Positions 4,655 to 13,231 of a DNA stretch of 30,101 bases are shown here, one piece after another (position 1 is the first letter of the stretch; each line of letters begins with the position of its first letter). The position numbers and the translations under genes are program-made. Origin of the DNA: Candidatus Desantisbacteria bacterium CG1_02_38_46 (lineage in GTDB: Bacteria > Desantisbacteria > UBA1551 > UBA1559); the NCBI GenBank assembly GCA_001871015.1, contig MNUO01000041.1:1-30101 (forward strand). The letters are read 5' to 3'. The notes beneath the pieces are model-generated. The model made no database searches and had not been told where the DNA came from. It was given only the letters and a program-made list of their open reading frames with translations.

Positions 4655-6859
4655 ATGGCGGAAAAACCATTGTATATTGCATTTTTGTGGCATATGCATC
4701 AGCCATTCTACAAAAATGGGATGAAGGGGAAATATCTTCTTCCCTGGGTGAGGATGCACGGGATAAAGGATTATTATGATATGGCTGCGCTCCTTGAAAA
4801 ATATCCCAATATTCATCAGACTTTTAACCTCACTCCGGTTCTAATCATGCAGATTGAGGATTATGTCAACAATAAGGCAACAGATATTTTTCTTGAATTG
4901 ACCCTCAAGAAGGTTGATGAGCTAACTGAGGAAGATAAATCCTTTATTCTCTATAATTTCTTTATGGCAAACTGGGAGAATATGGTTAATAAATATCCCA
5001 GATATAAAGAATTGCTTTCAAAGAGGGGATTGCATATCACTCAAGCCGAGATTGAAAAAGTTAAGTCAAGATTCAACAAACAGGATTATTTAGATTTACA
5101 GGCTTTGTTTAACCTTGCGTGGTTTGACCCGATGTTCCTTACGGATGAACCACTTTGTTCTTTAGTCAAAAAAGGAAAAGGATTCAGTGAAGAAGACAAG
5201 AAGGTGATAATTGATAAACAAATTGAGGTTCTCTCAATGATTATCCCGGAGTATAAGAAACTGCAGAAGGCAGGGCAGATTGAAGTTACCGCAAGTCCAT
5301 TTTATCATCCAATTCTTCCGCTCATTTATAATACAAATATCGCGAGGTTTCCATCTCCTAATATTCCACTTCCAAAGAAGAGTTTCTCTGCTTCAATTGA
5401 TGTGAAGGCGCAGATTGAGCAAGCAATTGAATTCTATAAAGAACGTTTTGGTCGCCCACCTTTGGGAATGTGGCCCCCTGAAGGAAGTGTTTGCGAGGAA
5501 ATTATACCCATAATTGAAGAAGCAGGGATAGAGTGGATTGCTACTGATGAGGATATTCTGGCAAGTTCAATTGAAAAACCTATTTCCAGAGATACAAGAG
5601 GGAATGTGTTAAACCCCAGCATTCTTTATAAGCCGTACAGGCTCCAGTGGAGTCGCCATTATTTTGACCTTTTATTCCGTGACCACACTCTCTCGGATTT
5701 AATCGGGTTCACTTATTCAAAGTGGAGCACAAAAGATGCTGTTCAGGACTTTATAAAAAGATTAGAGACAATAAGGGAGGGGGTTAGCAATCTTCCAGGT
5801 GAGTACATCGTGTCCATAATCTTAGATGGCGAAAATGCATGGGAATATTATCCAGACGATGGAAAAGATTTTCTTCAAGGGGTATATGAACGGCTGAATG
5901 AACATCCACATTTGAAGTGTGTGACTATCTCAGAATTCTTAAAAGGCAGAACAATTCTGGACACACTTCCCCGTTTATTTCCTGGCTCATGGATAAACAG
6001 GAATTTTGATATCTGGATTGGTGACGAGGAGGAGAACCTCGCATGGGATTATCTGCGCAGCGCAAGGGAGTCGCTTTTAAGTTATGAAGCAGAACTTATC
6101 CGTCCCCCATTGCCTGAACAGGCACAGAGTCTTGCTAAGGCATGGCAGGAGATTTATGCGGCTGAAGGAAGTGATTGGAACTGGTGGTATGGTGACCAGC
6201 ACACCAGCGGTTATGATGAGGCATTTGATTATTTGTACAGACAGCATCTTTCAAGTGTCTATTCACTGATTGGCAAAGAGCCTCCTAAATACCTGGAGAT
6301 TCCGATTACAATGCCGTTTAAAGTTAATCCTCCAGTTACAATGCCCGTAGATTTAATTCACCCAATTCTGGATGGAGAAGTGACAGATTACTATGAATGG
6401 TTATCCAGTGGTTTTTATGATATTCGCAAAATAGGCGGGACAATGCATCAGGCACAGAGCATAGTCAGGGCAATTTACTACGGGTTCGATATGCAGAATC
6501 TTTATTTCAGATTTGATTTTAATCTAAACCTTTCAGAATCTACTAAGGTTGAAGAGATTTCATTGAACTTTGATATTATTTCTCCTTACTCTGCCAGAAT
6601 TAGAATTTCTTCAGAGGATAAACAACTCCTTTTTTCACAAGGTGAAAGCCAGGAGAAAAAGATAGGTGTCCTTGCAGTGAAAAAAATAATGGAGATGAGT
6701 ATACCAATTGCGGATTTAAATTTGAAACCTAAAGACGAAATTAAATTTATTGTTACTGTTCTCAGAGATGGCGTGGAAATGGAACACTGGCCAACCCGCG
6801 CCCCTTTTACAATTGTTGTTCCTTCTGTGGACTACCAATTGGAAAATTGGTATGTGTAG
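4655..6859 (+). CDS. Glycoside hydrolase family 57 (alpha-amylase / glucanotransferase type)
   Basis: A 734-residue protein with the GH57 sequence regions in order: HMHQPF (13-18), a PFYHPILPL block (215-223), GMWPPEGSV (271-279) with the probable nucleophile E276, and ILDGENAWEYYPDDG (389-403) with the probable acid/base D391. GH57 enzymes act on alpha-1,4- or alpha-1,6-glucans such as starch or glycogen by a retaining mechanism. The long region after about residue 550 is likely an extra beta-sandwich domain. No signal peptide is present, so a cytoplasmic role in glycogen or maltodextrin turnover is likely. The start is ATG at 4655 with AAAGGAG (4641-4647) seven bases upstream. The exact activity (amylase, branching enzyme or transferase) cannot be decided. 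Confidence 0.92.
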   Translation: MAEKPLYIAFLWHMHQPFYKNGMKGKYLLPWVRMHGIKDYYDMAALLEKYPNIHQTFNLTPVLIMQIEDYVNNKATDIFLELTLKKVDELTEEDKSFILYNFFMANWENMVNKYPRYKELLSKRGLHITQAEIEKVKSRFNKQDYLDLQALFNLAWFDPMFLTDEPLCSLVKKGKGFSEEDKKVIIDKQIEVLSMIIPEYKKLQKAGQIEVTASPFYHPILPLIYNTNIARFPSPNIPLPKKSFSASIDVKAQIEQAIEFYKERFGRPPLGMWPPEGSVCEEIIPIIEEAGIEWIATDEDILASSIEKPISRDTRGNVLNPSILYKPYRLQWSRHYFDLLFRDHTLSDLIGFTYSKWSTKDAVQDFIKRLETIREGVSNLPGEYIVSIILDGENAWEYYPDDGKDFLQGVYERLNEHPHLKCVTISEFLKGRTILDTLPRLFPGSWINRNFDIWIGDEEENLAWDYLRSARESLLSYEAELIRPPLPEQAQSLAKAWQEIYAAEGSDWNWWYGDQHTSGYDEAFDYLYRQHLSSVYSLIGKEPPKYLEIPITMPFKVNPPVTMPVDLIHPILDGEVTDYYEWLSSGFYDIRKIGGTMHQAQSIVRAIYYGFDMQNLYFRFDFNLNLSESTKVEEISLNFDIISPYSARIRISSEDKQLLFSQGESQEKKIGVLAVKKIMEMSIPIADLNLKPKDEIKFIVTVLRDGVEMEHWPTRAPFTIVVPSVDYQLENWYV

Positions 6860-6940
6860 GTGTCACACTGAAAGTGGTGTCAGGCACTTCGTGGGTAAAT
6901 TCGCAAGACAGTCAGAGCCAGACACCATTTTCCTGACACC
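6859..6940. repeat. Nested palindromic element, GGTGTCA family
   Basis: The outer arms are GGTGTCA (6859-6865) and TGACACC (6934-6940). The inner arms are TGGTGTCAGGCACTT (6875-6889) and AGAGCCAGACACCA (6914-6927). The inner pair is the same sequence family as the in-frame hairpin at 7083-7122. The element starts at the last base of the GH57 stop codon and fills the gap to the next gene. Confidence 0.8.
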
Positions 6941-6959
6941 TTGAGATTGAGAGGACTAA

Positions 6960-7583
6960 ATGACTGTTAAGACAGTTGTTGTCGGAGAATTGGAGACAAA
7001 TTGCTATATAATCGGCGATAAGGAAAACTATGCAATTATTGACCCCGGTGCTGATGCTAAGAAAATTATGATGAAAATGGTGAAAATGGTGTCAGGCACT
7101 TCTCAGAGCCAGACACCATTTTCAAAGCCGGTTCCTATTATTCTGACACATGCCCACCCCGACCATTTAGGTGCAGCGGGAGAGATAACAGGTGAATTAA
7201 AAGGTCAAATTTATCTACACAGTCTGGATTCCGAATGGCTGAAGCACATATTTGGAAGTTTATTCCCGGGATTGCGCAATGTTGAAGATAACGAAATAAT
7301 TAAAGTCGGCTCAATAGAATTAAGAGTCATTTACACTCCCGGGCATACGCAGGGCAGCATCTGTCTATATTTAGAAAGAGAAGGGACACTTTTTAGTGGC
7401 GATACCTTGTTTGCAGCCGGAGTGGGACGTACTGATTTGCCTGGCGGTGACGAGGAATCCTTGAGGTCTTCGCTGAAAAGACTTTGGACTTTACCGGATT
7501 CAGTGAAAGTCTATCCCGGGCATGGACCGCAGACGACTATAAAAAATGAAAAAGGAGCTACTGGAGAAATTGATGGTAACTGA
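6960..7583 (+). CDS. Metallo-beta-lactamase-fold hydrolase (glyoxalase II-like)
   Basis: A 207-residue protein with the full metal-binding set: THAHPDH (H64, H66, D68, H69), H129 in TPGHTQGS, D148 in FSGDTLF and H188 in YPGHGPQT. It also has the N-terminal ETNCYIIGD...AIIDPGAD strands. This matches the hydroxyacylglutathione hydrolase-like group, which hydrolyses thioesters or related substrates in the cytoplasm with a dinuclear metal centre; the true substrate is unknown. Residues 42-55 (VKMVSGTSQSQTPF) are encoded by a palindromic repeat and sit between the DPG strand and the HxHxDH strand, where relatives have a short loop. GAGG before the ATG supports the start. The gene overlaps xerD by 11 bases. 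Confidence 0.9.
   Translation: MTVKTVVVGELETNCYIIGDKENYAIIDPGADAKKIMMKMVKMVSGTSQSQTPFSKPVPIILTHAHPDHLGAAGEITGELKGQIYLHSLDSEWLKHIFGSLFPGLRNVEDNEIIKVGSIELRVIYTPGHTQGSICLYLEREGTLFSGDTLFAAGVGRTDLPGGDEESLRSSLKRLWTLPDSVKVYPGHGPQTTIKNEKGATGEIDGN
7083..7122 (+). repeat. In-frame palindromic insert inside the MBL hydrolase gene
   Basis: The arms AAAATGGTGTC (7083-7093) and GACACCATTTT (7112-7122) are perfect reverse complements, extended by GGC/GCC inside one mismatch. The element is the same family as the intergenic copy at 6859-6940 and is read through in frame as residues 42-55 of the hydrolase. Confidence 0.88.
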
Positions 7584-8460
7584 AAAAAGAGAAACGTCCC
7601 CTTTTTTGGATTTTATAAGGGTTGAAAGGGGCTTGAGCCAAAACACTCAGGAAGCGTACACGCGGGACATAAAAGGGTATCTTTCGTTTTTAGAGAAAAA
7701 AGCCATCAGCTTAGAAAATGCAAAATCAGAAGATATCATTGATTTTCTGCTTGAATTAAGCAGGCGGGGGCTGAGAACTACTACATTGGCGAGAAAATTG
7801 ACTGTCGTGAAAGTCTTTCATAGATTCCTGGCAAACGAAGGGTACTTGTTAAAGGATCCAACAATCTTTTTAGAATCACCACGAAGAGAAATGTGGCTAC
7901 CCTCAGTTTTAAGCAGGGCAGAGGTAGAAGTGTTATTAAATATGCCAGCTCTTTCCAGTTCTGGTGGCTTGAGGGATAAAGCATTGTTAGAACTTTTGTA
8001 TGCTACGGGAATGCGTATCTCAGAGGTTGCGAATTTGCGCCTCGAAAATTTACATTTAAAAGAAGGATATCTTAAATGTTTTGGCAAGGGAGGAAAGGAA
8101 AGAATTATTCCTGTCGGCGAGAAAGCAAGAGAGGCAGTAGAAAAATACCTTGAAAAAAAATTAGAAAAGATTAGTCAACAAGTAGAATATGTATTTGTAA
8201 ACTGGCGAGGGAAGAAACTGACCAGGCAGGGGTTGTGGGAGATAATCAAAGGATATGTGAGAAAATCAGGGATAAGTAAAAAAATTACTCCCCACACATT
8301 CAGGCATTCATTCGCTACGCATTTACTTCAGGGCGGGGCAGATTTGCGCTCGGTGCAGGAGATGTTAGGGCATTCAGATATCTCCACGACCCAGATATAT
8401 CTGCACCTGGATAGAAGGCAGGTTCAGGAAGCGTACAGAAAGTATCATCCCAGAGCCTAA
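7573..8460 (+). CDS. xerD: Tyrosine recombinase XerC/XerD
   Basis: A 295-residue site-specific recombinase, normal length for XerC/D, which resolves chromosome dimers at dif with its partner. The catalytic residues are all present: R148 (ATGMRISE), K172 (GKGGKERIIPVG), H241 and R244 (HTFRHSFATH), H267 (MLGHSDISTTQ) and the nucleophile Y276. The N-terminal SAM-like domain (about 8-95) carries FIRVERGLSQNT. The ATG at 7573 is chosen over 7546 because GGAG lies six bases before it and the resulting length fits the family. Its N-terminal codons (TEKRETSPFL) are made by a REP sequence. XerC and XerD cannot be separated with certainty. Confidence 0.88.
   Translation: MVTEKRETSPFLDFIRVERGLSQNTQEAYTRDIKGYLSFLEKKAISLENAKSEDIIDFLLELSRRGLRTTTLARKLTVVKVFHRFLANEGYLLKDPTIFLESPRREMWLPSVLSRAEVEVLLNMPALSSSGGLRDKALLELLYATGMRISEVANLRLENLHLKEGYLKCFGKGGKERIIPVGEKAREAVEKYLEKKLEKISQQVEYVFVNWRGKKLTRQGLWEIIKGYVRKSGISKKITPHTFRHSFATHLLQGGADLRSVQEMLGHSDISTTQIYLHLDRRQVQEAYRKYHPRA
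7582..7609 (-). repeat. REP element, copy 1, in the 5' coding part of xerD
   Basis: Read on the minus strand it is AAAAAAGGGGACGTTTCTC followed by TTTTTTC, the same family as 8461-8487, 9162-9186 and 18174-18200. It codes in frame for about TEKRETSPFLD of the recombinase. Confidence 0.85.
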
Positions 8461-8487
8461 GAAAAAGGGGACGCTTCTCTTTTTTGG
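8461..8487 (+). repeat. REP element, copy 2, left of the RAYT gene
   Basis: GAAAAAGGGGACGCTTCTC then TTTTTTGG, beginning at the first base after the xerD stop codon. It is inverted relative to the copy at the other end of the transposase gene (9162-9186), as expected for sequences recognised by the REP-associated transposase between them. Confidence 0.88.
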
Positions 8488-8501
8488 AAAGAGAGGGCTA
8501 T

Positions 8502-9170
8502 ATGCCGAGGATATTTAGGATACTTCCGGAAACCGGGATATTCCACATTCTTACGAGAGGTAATAATCGTCAAGAAGTATTCCTTGATAATAGAGACTAC
8601 CAATAATACTTAAACTTGCTAAGTCAATATAAAAAGGAACACCAATTCTTGCTTTATCATTACTCTCTTATGCCAAACCATGTGCACTTAGTATTAGAAA
8701 CAATCCCTGAAACTATTCTTGCGAAATTTATGAAACAAATTAATCTTAGTTATATGTATCACTATAAACGGAAATATTCTTACGTGGGACATCTCTGGCA
8801 AGGGAGATTTAAAAGTCTATTAATAAACAGGGACGAATATCTTATTGTTTGTGGAAAATATGTGGAGATTAATCCTGTAAGGGCTAATATAGTAAAAGAC
8901 CCTAAGGATTATAAATGGTCAAGTTATAATCATTATGCATATGGAGAAAAGAATCCTCTTGTCGATAACGATCCTCTTTATGAAAGCCTGGGAAAGAACG
9001 AACTGGAAAGGCAGGCAAGTTATAGAGAGGGGTTCGAGTACCTTATTAAAGAAATAAATTTAAGGGCAAGATTTTTAGGAAACAGATATTTTATAGAAAA
9101 AATGGAAAAAGAATTTGGCGTAAATAATCTAAAGTCGGCAAGGGGAAGGCCGAGAACTGAAGAAAAATAG
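8502..9170 (+). pseudogene. REP-associated tyrosine transposase (RAYT, Y1_Tnp) with premature stop
   Basis: The frame opens at ATG 8502 (MPRIFRILPETGIFHILTRG, then NNRQEVFLDNRDYQ). It meets TAA at codon 35 (8604-8606) and then continues in the same frame as YLNLLSQYKKEHQFLLYHYS. The rest has the HUH motif in LMPNHVHLV, then HLWQGRFKS and YVEINPVRA containing the probable catalytic tyrosine. RAYTs are single-strand transposases linked to REP sequences, and this one is bracketed by inverted REP copies. The break is a single stop codon, which one base change could create. A re-initiated product from TTG 8616 would keep the catalytic motifs but lack the first strand, so it is probably inactive or impaired. 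The stop codon TAG lies inside the right REP. Confidence 0.88.
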
Positions 9171-9186
9171 AAACGTCCCCTTTTTT
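9162..9186 (-). repeat. REP element, copy 3, right of the RAYT gene
   Basis: Reverse complement orientation of the family (GAAAAATAGAAACGTCCCC then TTTTTT on the + strand). It contains the stop codon of the RAYT frame and ends one base before the ATG of the next gene, in the place where a Shine-Dalgarno site would be expected. Confidence 0.85.
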
Positions 9187-11832
9187 ATGGAACTGATAAC
9201 TACTCATATTGGGGCGGATTTTGATAGTCTTGCATCAATGGTTGCGGCAAGCAAGTTATATCCTGAGGCATTGTTTTCATTTCCAGGGAGCATTGAGCAA
9301 AATGTCAGGGATTTTTTGACATTGCACAAACATTTTATTGAGATAAAAAAACCAAAAGAAATTCCTATTCAGGAAATCAAAAGACTGATAATTGTTGATA
9401 CAAGGATTGCCAGCCGCATAGGTGATTTTGAACGAGTTTTATCAAATAATGGACTTTCAATTCATATATATGACCACCATCCACGAACAAATGAAGATAT
9501 TAAGGGCGAGGTTAATATAAACGAGATGGTGGGCGCCACTTCTACAATCTTGACAAATATAATAAGGAAGAAGAAAATTTCATTAAGACCACTTGAGGCA
9601 ACAATTCTTGCACTGGGGATATATGAGGATACTGGCTCACTTACATATGGTTCAACAACTTCCCTGGATCTGGAGGCGTGTGCTTATTTAGTGGGAAGCG
9701 GCGCCAACTTGAATCTTATCTCTGATTTCATCAATCCAGGCCTGAATCCTGAGCAGTTGAAATTACTCAACCTTTTGCTCTCGGATTTACGAATAGTTAA
9801 GATAAATGGAGTTAAGATTGCTATTACCAGTGCTGAGGTGCCAAGTTCATCCGGAAGTCTTTCACTGGTTGTACATAAATTAAGAGATATGGAGAACCTG
9901 AATGTCATCTTCGCCACAGTCAAGGTCTCTAACCGGATACAGGTTATTGCTCGTTCTCGATTGGAGGGGGTGGATGTTGGTAAAATTTTAGAATTCCTTG
10001 GAGGCGGAGGACACACAAGGGCTGCTTCAGCAACAATTCACCAGCAGGATTTGAATGATGTCCAACAAAGATTGTTGAATATTCTTAAGAAAAAGGTCCA
10101 GCCGTTAATTTTTGCAAGGGAGATAATGGTAGCTCCGGTAAGGACAATTCAGGAGGGAGTTTTAATAGAGGAAGCAAGAAAGATAATGCTGAGATTTGAT
10201 TTTTCTGCTTTACCCATATTAAGGGGGGGCAAATTAGTTGGTATTATATCACGCAGTGACCTTGATAAGGCAAGTCAGCATGGTTTGAAGAAGGCGCCGG
10301 TTAAAGGTTATATGTCCGCGCCGCCAATAACTATTAAGCAGGATACCAGCATTGAGGAAATTCAGAGACTGATGATTGAACACAACATTGGACATCTACC
10401 TGTGGTTGATGGAAAAAGTCGCTTGTTAGGGATGGTTTCAAGAGGGGATATGTTGAGGATACTGCATAACAACAGCGTTGGAGAGCAAGGGTTTTCGCTT
10501 TATTCCTCGCCGCTTGTTAAGAAAAATGTTTGCGCTCTTATTGAAAAACGCCTTCCACTTTTTTTGCAGAAATTGCTTAAGAGAATTGGTGGTGTTGGCA
10601 GGTCTTTAGGATATCCGACATTTGTTGTAGGCGGTTTTGTGCGGGACCTGATGTTGGATATTGAAAACTTTGACATTGATATTGTTGTGGAGGGAAACGG
10701 GATTCAGTTTGGGCAGGCACTTGCCAGCAATCTTGGTGCAGAGGTGAAGACACATCAAAAGTTTGGCACCAGTATGGTGATAGTGGAAAAATTTCCATCT
10801 TCCTGGGGAATCCATATTGATGCTCCTCCCAGAATTGATGTTGCTACCGCTCGCATGGAATTTTATGAGTATCCTGCAGCACTGCCAACAGTTGAATTGA
10901 GTTCAATCAGGCAGGATTTGTACAGGAGGGATTTTACTATAAATGCAATGGCAATTCGATTAGATGGAAAATATTTTGGAGAATTGTATGATTTCTTTGG
11001 AGGGGAAAAGGATTTGCAGCGCAAGAAAATACGGGTTTTACATAATTTGAGTTTTGTTGATGACCCCACCAGGATTTTTCGTGCTATACGGCTGAGCACC
11101 CGATACAATTTTAAAATAGAAAATCAGACGCTTTCCTTTGTCCAGAATGCTTTGAATCTTACACTGTTTGACAGGGTGACCAATGAGAGAATCAGGGGTG
11201 AACTTATAATTATACTTGACGAGCAGGAACCAATTAAGGAAATCAGACAAATGGTCAGGCTTAGCATACTTTTTTATATCCACCCCAAGATAAAACTTAC
11301 CAGGGAATTGAACCGTCAATTTTATCATATCGGTGATATATTCAGCTGGGCAATTTTATATGCGGGTGGGAAAATTAAGAGATGGTTGGTATATTTTTTA
11401 GCATTAACAGGAAGATTAAATAAAAAGGAACTGACAGAGGTTGTGGATAAATTTAAGTTTCCAGTGGATGTGCGCGAGGTTATACTCCTGACCCACAAGA
11501 GTCCTGTAATTTTGAGGGCACTTAACAAAAAAGGGCTAAAGCCAGGCAGTATTTATAAGGTCCTCCATTCCCTTCCTTTAGAGTTTTTGTTGTTTATGAT
11601 GGTAAAATACAGGAAAACCTATCTTGAAAAATATATTGGTCTTTTTATAACAAAACTCTCCAATGTGAAATTAAGAATTAACGGAGATAAATTGATGGAA
11701 CTTGGTTTTAAGCCAGGACCTGTATTCAGGGATATACTTAATTCGATATTGAATGCGAAATTGAATGGTGAGGTCAAAGATACACTTGATGATGAAATTA
11801 AATATGTTAGTAGATGCTGGAAAACAAATTAA
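9187..11832 (+). CDS. DHH-CBS-tRNA nucleotidyltransferase fusion protein (CCA/A-adding)
   Basis: An 881-residue three-part protein. Residues 1-305 are a DHH/DHHA1 phosphoesterase (GADFDSLAS 9-17, YDHHPRTNED around 95-104, GGGGH 272-276). Residues 308-430 are two CBS domains (each with an SRSDL or SRGDM end). Residues from about 455 are a class II tRNA nucleotidyltransferase/poly(A) polymerase: VGGFVRD 481-487, the catalytic DID 496-498 and RRDFTINAM 580-588. The combination is known in several bacteria as an A-adding or CCA-adding enzyme with RNA-processing and nucleotide-sensing modules. It probably repairs or completes tRNA 3' ends in the cytoplasm. No ribosome-binding site precedes the ATG; a REP lies there instead. 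Confidence 0.93.
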   Translation: MELITTHIGADFDSLASMVAASKLYPEALFSFPGSIEQNVRDFLTLHKHFIEIKKPKEIPIQEIKRLIIVDTRIASRIGDFERVLSNNGLSIHIYDHHPRTNEDIKGEVNINEMVGATSTILTNIIRKKKISLRPLEATILALGIYEDTGSLTYGSTTSLDLEACAYLVGSGANLNLISDFINPGLNPEQLKLLNLLLSDLRIVKINGVKIAITSAEVPSSSGSLSLVVHKLRDMENLNVIFATVKVSNRIQVIARSRLEGVDVGKILEFLGGGGHTRAASATIHQQDLNDVQQRLLNILKKKVQPLIFAREIMVAPVRTIQEGVLIEEARKIMLRFDFSALPILRGGKLVGIISRSDLDKASQHGLKKAPVKGYMSAPPITIKQDTSIEEIQRLMIEHNIGHLPVVDGKSRLLGMVSRGDMLRILHNNSVGEQGFSLYSSPLVKKNVCALIEKRLPLFLQKLLKRIGGVGRSLGYPTFVVGGFVRDLMLDIENFDIDIVVEGNGIQFGQALASNLGAEVKTHQKFGTSMVIVEKFPSSWGIHIDAPPRIDVATARMEFYEYPAALPTVELSSIRQDLYRRDFTINAMAIRLDGKYFGELYDFFGGEKDLQRKKIRVLHNLSFVDDPTRIFRAIRLSTRYNFKIENQTLSFVQNALNLTLFDRVTNERIRGELIIILDEQEPIKEIRQMVRLSILFYIHPKIKLTRELNRQFYHIGDIFSWAILYAGGKIKRWLVYFLALTGRLNKKELTEVVDKFKFPVDVREVILLTHKSPVILRALNKKGLKPGSIYKVLHSLPLEFLLFMMVKYRKTYLEKYIGLFITKLSNVKLRINGDKLMELGFKPGPVFRDILNSILNAKLNGEVKDTLDDEIKYVSRCWKTN

Positions 11833-11842
11833 GAAAAATCAG

Positions 11843-11958
11843 ACCTGAAGGTTTGAGTTACAACATACAGATGTAACTCAGGACTTTAGTCCTGAACTAA
11901 TCAAACCTGAAGGTTTGAGTTACAACATACAGATGTAACTCAGGACTTTAGTCCTGAA
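11843..11958 (+). repeat. Two identical 54-bp palindromic units upstream of nusA
   Basis: 11843-11896 and 11905-11958 are identical, with a period of 62 bases. Each unit contains GAGTTACA/TGTAACTC (8-base arms) and CAGGACT-TT-AGTCCTG. The second unit stops two bases before the nusA ribosome-binding site. A partial relative sits at the end of rbfA (15488-15511). The second hairpin of each unit has a CTTTAG apex. Confidence 0.92.
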
Positions 11959-11970
11959 GAAGGAGAGCAA

Positions 11971-13203
11971 GTGAATAAAGAGTTTACAGAAATTTTAGGT
12001 CAAGTTGAAAAGGAGAAAGGCATACCACGCGAAAAGTTACTGGCAAATCTCCAGGAAGCATTGATGTCTGCCCATAAGAAAAAATTTGGCTTTTCCCACA
12101 ATGTTCGGGTTACCATAGACCCGGATAGCGGAGAGACCAAAGTTATCTCTTTACGGGAAATCGTTGAGAATGCTCCAAGGCCGGGTTTAGAAATATCACT
12201 TGAGGAAGCAAAAAAGATAAACCCGAAATACAAAATAGGTGAGAAAGTAGATATAGAAATTCCACTTAAGGAGTTTGGACATATAGCGACACAAGTAGCT
12301 AAACAGGTTATCACACAAAGAATCCGGGAGGAGGAAAGAGAATTTATCTATCAGGATTTAAAACCCAGGGAGAGAACCGTTGTGACAGGCGAAGTTCGCC
12401 ATAAAGATTACCAAAACAATTTCCTGATTGACTTTGGGAAAATTGAAGCTACTCTTCCAGTAAAAGAGCAGGTGAAGAATGAAAAGTATCGCCAGAGTGA
12501 CCGTGTAAAGCTCTATGTAGTAGAGGTAAAGAAAACATCTAAGGGCCCTTTTGTTATTGTTTCACGGACACATCCTGAACTTATAAGAAAACTTTTTGAA
12601 TTGGAGGTGCCAGAGATTTTAGAGGGGATTGTCGAGATAAAAGGAATTGTCAGGGAGCCAGGTGTTCGGGCTAAGGTTGCAATTTATTCTAACAATGAAA
12701 AAGTTGACCCTTTAGGTGCATGTGTTGGTATGAAGGGGGTGCGCATCCAGGCTATTGCCAGGGAATTGGGTTTGGAAAAAATTGACCTTGTTCGCTGGAG
12801 CGATGACATTGGTACTTATATCTTGAATGCTTTAAGCCCAGCAAAATCCAAAGAAATATTATTGGATAAAGAGCATAAGCGGGCTACTATTTTACTTGAA
12901 GATGAACAGTTAAAACTCGCTATCGGTAAGCAGGGACAGAATGTACGGTTGGCGAGTCGTCTGACTGGATGGCAGATTGATTTGAGAAAACGAGAGGAAA
13001 TTGTTCAAAATCTTACCTCAATTTCTGGCGTTGGTGAAACAATGGCAAGGAATTTGATGGAATCCGGCTTCAGGAGGATTGAAGATATTATCCGAGCTTC
13101 AGATGAAGATTTGTTAAAAGTTAAAGGAATTGGAGAATCCAAGGCAGTGAAACTTCGTTTGGCTGCCCGGGAAGCACTTAAAACTGCTAAAACGAAAAAG
13201 TGA
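11971..13203 (+). CDS. nusA: Transcription termination/antitermination factor NusA
   Basis: A 410-residue NusA with the usual order: N-terminal RNA-polymerase-binding domain (1-130), S1 domain (about 135-200, TVVTGEVRHKDYQNNFLIDF), two KH domains (about 230-345, DPLGACVGMKGVRIQAIARE and LAIGKQGQNVRLASRLTGW), and a helix-hairpin-helix tail (ISGVGETMARNLMESG and KGIGESKAVKLR). It binds RNA polymerase and nascent RNA to modulate pausing and termination. The start is GTG at 11971 after AAGGAGAG. It heads the nusA-infB-rbfA order found in many bacteria; rimP, often first, is missing, and the DHH-CBS-CCA gene and a palindrome pair are upstream instead. Confidence 0.96.
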   Translation: MNKEFTEILGQVEKEKGIPREKLLANLQEALMSAHKKKFGFSHNVRVTIDPDSGETKVISLREIVENAPRPGLEISLEEAKKINPKYKIGEKVDIEIPLKEFGHIATQVAKQVITQRIREEEREFIYQDLKPRERTVVTGEVRHKDYQNNFLIDFGKIEATLPVKEQVKNEKYRQSDRVKLYVVEVKKTSKGPFVIVSRTHPELIRKLFELEVPEILEGIVEIKGIVREPGVRAKVAIYSNNEKVDPLGACVGMKGVRIQAIARELGLEKIDLVRWSDDIGTYILNALSPAKSKEILLDKEHKRATILLEDEQLKLAIGKQGQNVRLASRLTGWQIDLRKREEIVQNLTSISGVGETMARNLMESGFRRIEDIIRASDEDLLKVKGIGESKAVKLRLAAREALKTAKTKK

Positions 13204-13231
13204 TAAAACAAGGATAGAAAGAGGTGATTAA

